Assembly (NCBI GenBank): GCA_050084515.1
Contig: CM114271.1
Span: forward strand, 23,312,001-23,376,000
Source: Blasia pusilla
Taxonomy: Eukaryota > Marchantiophyta > Marchantiopsida > Blasiales
Reading direction: 5' to 3'
DNA length: 64,000 nt
The notes beneath the pieces are model-generated. The model saw only the letters and a list, made by a program, of their open reading frames with translations, did no database searches and was not told the origin of the DNA. Of the stretch, positions 60,648 to 64,000 are shown piece by piece. How positions within the stretch are numbered: the first letter of the stretch is position 1; the number at the start of each line of letters is the position of its first letter. The position numbers were made by a program, and so were the translations under genes.

Positions 60648-61387
60648 GTGAGTATCTTCTTGCTGGGTCGGATCGTTGTTGGGATGCTTTTGGTTAAACG
60701 CAACTCGCCGGACTCGACGAGTTGCTTGATTGATGAATGGGTTAGGTTTTCTTTTGCCGAAAGCAACTCGTCGGACTCCGACGAGTTGCTCGACTCGACG
60801 ATTTTTCAAGATGTTTTTTGAAGAATGCAACTCGTCTGACTCCGACGAGTTGTTTGACTGACCACAGATTTAATAAGTTTTTGGCCCAAAGCAAATCGTC
60901 GGAGTCCGACGGGTTGCTCGACTCGCCGCCTTTTCAGGATGTTTTTTGAAGAAAGCAACTCTTCGGACTCGGACGAGTTGTTCGACTGACCGCAGGTTTA
61001 GTATGTTTTTTGCCCAAAGCAACCCGTCGGAGTCCGACGGGTTGCTTGCCTCGAAACTGTTTTTGGCCGAAATCAACTCGTCGGAGTCGGACGGGTTGCA
61101 TTCGAAAGTTGGTTTAGCAAATTTTGCGTCAAATTGCAAGTTTCCATTCAATTGCGCAACCTGTCGGACTGCGACGGGTTGCTATGTTCACGTTAGTATG
61201 TTCAATTGCACAACCCGTCGGAGTCCGACGGGTTGAAACTAGGCATTAGCAAATCTGAATGCAATCCGACAGATTGCATCATTTAGCTCCTTCCTAGAAT
61301 CCGACCTTGAGCTGTGACGACCCGTCGGAGTCTGATGGGTTGCAGGAACCCATGTAATTTTCAGACGGGTTGAGTTTGGATATGCAG
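60648..61387 (+). repeat. Intron 2 of the X2 plus-strand gene, packed with palindromes
   Basis: Donor ACAC/GTGAGTA and acceptor ATATGCAG join in frame. Inside are about eleven 27 bp palindromes, for example 60763-60789 (arm GCAACTCGTCGG, loop ACT), 60891-60917, 60955-60981, 61019-61045 (arm GCAACCCGTCGG, loop AGT, exact inverse arm), 61156-61182 and 61211-61235. They are spaced 55-65 bp and sit in unrelated T-rich sequence. Confidence 0.8.
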
Positions 61388-63424
61388 GATTGTATCGGAG
61401 GGGAATGTCACCCACCACTGGATTCAGGATTGCGATCGGGTGAAGAAGGTGCTTACGACGCACCCGGGAGAGCTAGTACAAGGGGTTCTTGGGCGACGCC
61501 CTTGTAAATCAGATGCTTGCAAAGGGTGCTCAGATAAAAAAGAAAACTTGGGCAAATAAGTTTATTTCCCAAGATGCAGCCGTAACCATCCTTTGCTGGT
61601 CGAAGATACAAGCCGCAAAGAAGAGCGCTGCACTGGAGCTGGAGCGGAGGGAGAAAGTATCTAGGTCTGAGCGCGCGAAATTCATCCAAGCTGCAATATG
61701 TGCAGCCACGAAATACACGACGAGCAAGATGCAACGATACATCAGAATTCTCAATCCCGAACTTGGTCCGGAGTTCTACAAGGAGCTGAAGGCGATTATC
61801 AAGCGCCAGCGGAAAAGGGATGAAGACCCGCAAGGTCGGATTGGGGAGAAAGTGTCCCTGGATCGCGTGCATCGGTTTGCGTTGTCCGGCATAAGCGAGT
61901 TTAGGAGGATCCGACTGATGAAAATCAGTCTTGAGGGCAGAGAGGCCCAGAAGAGGGCGGCACACCATCCTCCGGGTGTGTCCGATCCAGTGATCTCCCA
62001 CTCGCTACGCGAATGGTCATTCGGGACGCGTTTGCGGGTTATCGGAAGTCCGTCTTTGGGCCGACGGATGCAAGCCGGAGCTCAAAAGATTAGAGCCCAT
62101 TCTGGATGAAGCAAACCTGGAAAGTTCTGTAGATTTCGAGGTTTGGCTTGAAGACATCCGGGACAAGCCAATAAAAAACCCAAGATTCAAGACAATGTTC
62201 AAGGTTTGCGTCCTCCCTCAGGCAGAGCTTGACGAAGAAATCGAGGGGAACAAACCGGATCAAGCAAAGAAGAAGCGAGATCTACAGGAGCAGACGGCCG
62301 ATTCAGTTCGAGTTAAAGCTGCCCAACGGATGGTCTTCAGGTACCTCGTCCAGTGTAAGAATGCAAGTACCTGGGGAAAATTACCGGCAACCTTGAAATT
62401 GTGGGCTTCGCCGCCTGATGGAGAGACATTCTCCATGTACGACATGGAGATGGGGCAGCACATGTCTGATTGGGAGGTGGAGAATTGCCTCATTTGGCTT
62501 GACTTCAATGACCCAAAAGACATCACCGATAAGGATTTACGAAGTGCTTCATGATGTAGTGGCCTCATGACAAGACGACATCCCCAATTTTGTGCAGCCT
62601 GAAGACTTCTTCGGAGGAGATGCGGAAGAGCAAGCCCACGAGACAGCTGAGTTGGCTTCCAAGGTCCGCATAGCCAAAGACAAATCCACAACGGGTCTCA
62701 AAGGCAAGGCGAGGGGAGGGAAAAATTCCAAGGCCGAGTCTTCCCAAAGAGAGGCTAAAGATTCAAGGCCAGAGGCGGAATCGTCCGGACGAGCGGGGAG
62801 AGAGGATCGGACCAGGTCCTCGGCGAAAAAACTCCACCAGAGTCTGAGGTCATAGAGATCCCGACAAGCCGTCCGCAGACTCGGGAGAAGCGGAAGCGAG
62901 AGGTGCCAGGGTTGTCCCAAGGAGAATACATTCCATCATCCTTGGGAAGACATAGATAAAGAACGACCCGGACAAGCGTCCTCCTTCAGTTCACTCCTTT
63001 ACTGGATGAGCTGAAAAACTTCAGTTCTCAAGCGTCGACACCAGCCATCGATAAATTGACAACGCTGGGACGGAAGCTCTAACAAAACGGGCACGCTGCC
63101 TGGACGGTGAATGGAGTGGTCGAAGAGGTTGCGGTGGATCTCTTGATCGCTGATCTGCCCTCGGGGTTGCAACTGTGGGGCGAGAAACCGTCGGACGGGG
63201 TACTTGAGTGGAATGTGCCGCTCTCTTATGACCAAATTGCGCTATTGTTCTCCTTTGCAGACGCCTATCTGAGTGACAGGGGTTGCTTCTTGGAGTTGAC
63301 TGGAGGGAGCGAGGACGAGCTCTTCAACCTCCAGTGCGTCAAGAGGTCGCTAAAGTGGGGGACGGCGCAATCGTGGATCATAAAAAACGAGTACCCACTC
63401 CGATCCGCGACGAGTCAGATTCGG

Positions 63425-63912
63425 GTAAGGCTCAATGAGTGTTAATTTCAGATAGTATATCTCCGTTTTTTTTGTCTGTGAGCAACCGTCGGAAGGCGAC
63501 GGGTTGCTCGCTTAGGGCAGCCCATGCTCGGCTGAGAGCAACCCGTCGGTTTCCAACGGGTTGCATCTTTCCTAGATACACAGGGAAAACCGTGGTGTAC
63601 CTGAAACCCGTCGGAACCCGACGGGTTGTAGTTGCTTTTGGTTTTTCCTTGTGTTTCCGGAAAGCTGCAACCCATCTGATAGCGATGGGTTGCTCTCAGC
63701 CGAGCATGGGCTGCTCTAGGCCAGCAACCCGTCGCCTCCCGACGGGTTGTTTTGTCCCTGACCAACCCATCGGAAGGCGACGGGTTGGTCAGGGACAAAA
63801 CAACCCGCCGGACTCCGGCAAAGTTGATCCAAAGTTAGTAATTGAAAAAGTTCTCTAGGGTCAAGCCGACTTCTTTAGTTGCTGACATTGTTTCCAACGT
63901 GCTTCTTTACAG
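63425..63912 (+). repeat. Intron 3 of the X2 plus-strand gene, with a palindrome of palindromes
   Basis: Phase 0 donor CGG/GTAAGG and acceptor TTTACAG. 63482-63750 folds as one large imperfect hairpin centred on the small palindrome at 63605-63627; each arm itself contains two small palindromes. A second inverted repeat with perfect 25 bp arms lies at 63744-63768 and 63782-63806. Confidence 0.8.
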
Positions 63913-64000
63913 ATGGACCACTCCTACTTGTACTACTTCGTTCGGCCCGAGCACAATTTCTAGGTGTTCAAGATCCAGGATCCTGTGGATCGATGCTCAG

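Larger units (their letters stand above)
54157..64000. mobile_element. Candidate large DNA transposon X2, left end at 54157, right end outside
   Basis: A sharp junction inside R5 gag at 54156/54157 is followed by a purine-rich segment (GAGAGGAAGAGAGG repeats, then GGAAAC near 54204 and 54261). After it come two divergent genes, a SWIM-type DDE transposase on minus and a ParB-like gene on plus, and a set of palindromes confined to their introns and spacer. The insertion into a retroelement and the transposase gene argue for a mobile unit. The right terminus and target duplication are not in the window, so the extent is inferred. Confidence 0.5.
59464..64000 (+). pseudogene. X2 plus-strand gene: ParB-like motif and methyltransferase-like C-terminus, multi-exon, runs off the window
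   Basis: Exon 1 (59464-60093) encodes a basic/coiled-coil N-terminus (EIRQQEIEEREREAEMHNEE) and an acidic region, with TAG stops at 59659-59661 and 59833-59835. Intron 60094-60183 is in phase. Exon 2 (60184-60647) holds IWDGNHRFMAW, followed by VKVVVLHPF and AMHAMN, like the GxHR box and following helix of ParB/sulfiredoxin folds. Intron 60648-61387 is phase-consistent. Exon 3 from 61388 continues (THHWIQDCDRVKKVLTTHPG; frameshifts near 61487, 62010 and 62560), with a Lys/Glu-rich linker at 62590-62900. VDLLIADLPSGLQLWG and FADAYLSDRGCFLEL at 63128-63300 resemble the DPPY region of amino-methyltransferases, with LPS at the catalytic site. Intron 63425-63912, then MDHSYLYYFVRPEHNF and a TAG (63961-63963). 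ParB plus methylase is a phage-like pairing. The function is unproven. Confidence 0.5.

Noticed and set aside
56030-63806. Repeated palindromes as a CRISPR array
   Set aside because: Spacing is irregular, the intervening sequence belongs to introns, the repeats vary, and the context is a spliced eukaryotic gene without cas genes.
63439-63858. ORFs in intron 3 of the X2 gene on both strands
   Set aside because: They are translations of the nested palindromes inside a phase-consistent intron.
59464-64000. Bacterial contamination suggested by the ParB-like motif
   Set aside because: Three phase-consistent GT-AG introns, a TATA-like promoter, and continuity with a eukaryotic-type transposase and the R5 retroelement argue for plant DNA.

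Overview
This is repeat-dominated nuclear DNA of a plant. The evidence is a CACTA (En/Spm) transposon with the plant-type domain set, Ty3/gypsy and LINE retroelements, GT-AG introns, long microsatellites and no operon-like packing of genes. I found no rRNA, tRNA or ordinary single-copy host gene. The gypsy elements carry a C5 DNA methyltransferase and a PHD finger, a combination I associate from memory with streptophyte algae and early-diverging land plants. A non-seed plant is therefore my guess, but the species cannot be fixed from this sequence.

Layout. 1-7390 is AT-rich with no gene I can support. 7394-9643 is a 2.25 kb CGCT microsatellite. 10780-12135 and 50384-52026 are the two halves of one unrecognised, intron-bearing, transposase-like gene ('gene X'). 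It was split by a 38.2 kb CACTA element at 12136-50383, which has matching 15 bp ends and a TTT target duplication. The CACTA carries an accessory protein gene and a TNP2 transposase, both on the minus strand, and was then filled with nested insertions. Gypsy R1 (21532-26449) was invaded by gypsy R2 (26450-31582, resuming at 41225-45290). R2 was invaded by a complete gypsy, R3 (31583-41224). R2 was also broken by LINE sequence (45291-48530). The 3' end of another gypsy, R4, lies inverted at 49000-49895. Gypsy R5 (52027-54156) cuts off gene X. R5 is in turn cut by a second large candidate DNA transposon, 'X2' (54157 to the window end).

R3 is the most complete retroelement: gag with two zinc knuckles, protease, C5 cytosine methyltransferase, reverse transcriptase, RNase H, DDE integrase and a C-terminal PHD finger. 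Its repeats are not a simple pair of LTRs. The order is A1-body-B1-A2-B2, the split-direct-repeat order known from PAT/Ngaro elements, although the integrase is of the DDE type. R4, from a second family, has the same B-A-B 3' end. Many stop codons in these copies look like CAG to TAG changes, as expected from deamination of CHG-methylated cytosine.

X2 has two divergent genes: a minus-strand SWIM-containing DDE transposase (54557-58302) and a plus-strand multi-exon gene with a ParB-like motif and a methyltransferase-like C-terminus (59464 onward). About thirty short palindromes with compensatory changes lie only in their larger introns and in the spacer between them. All the genes here appear to be mobile-element genes, most of them broken by frameshifts or stops.
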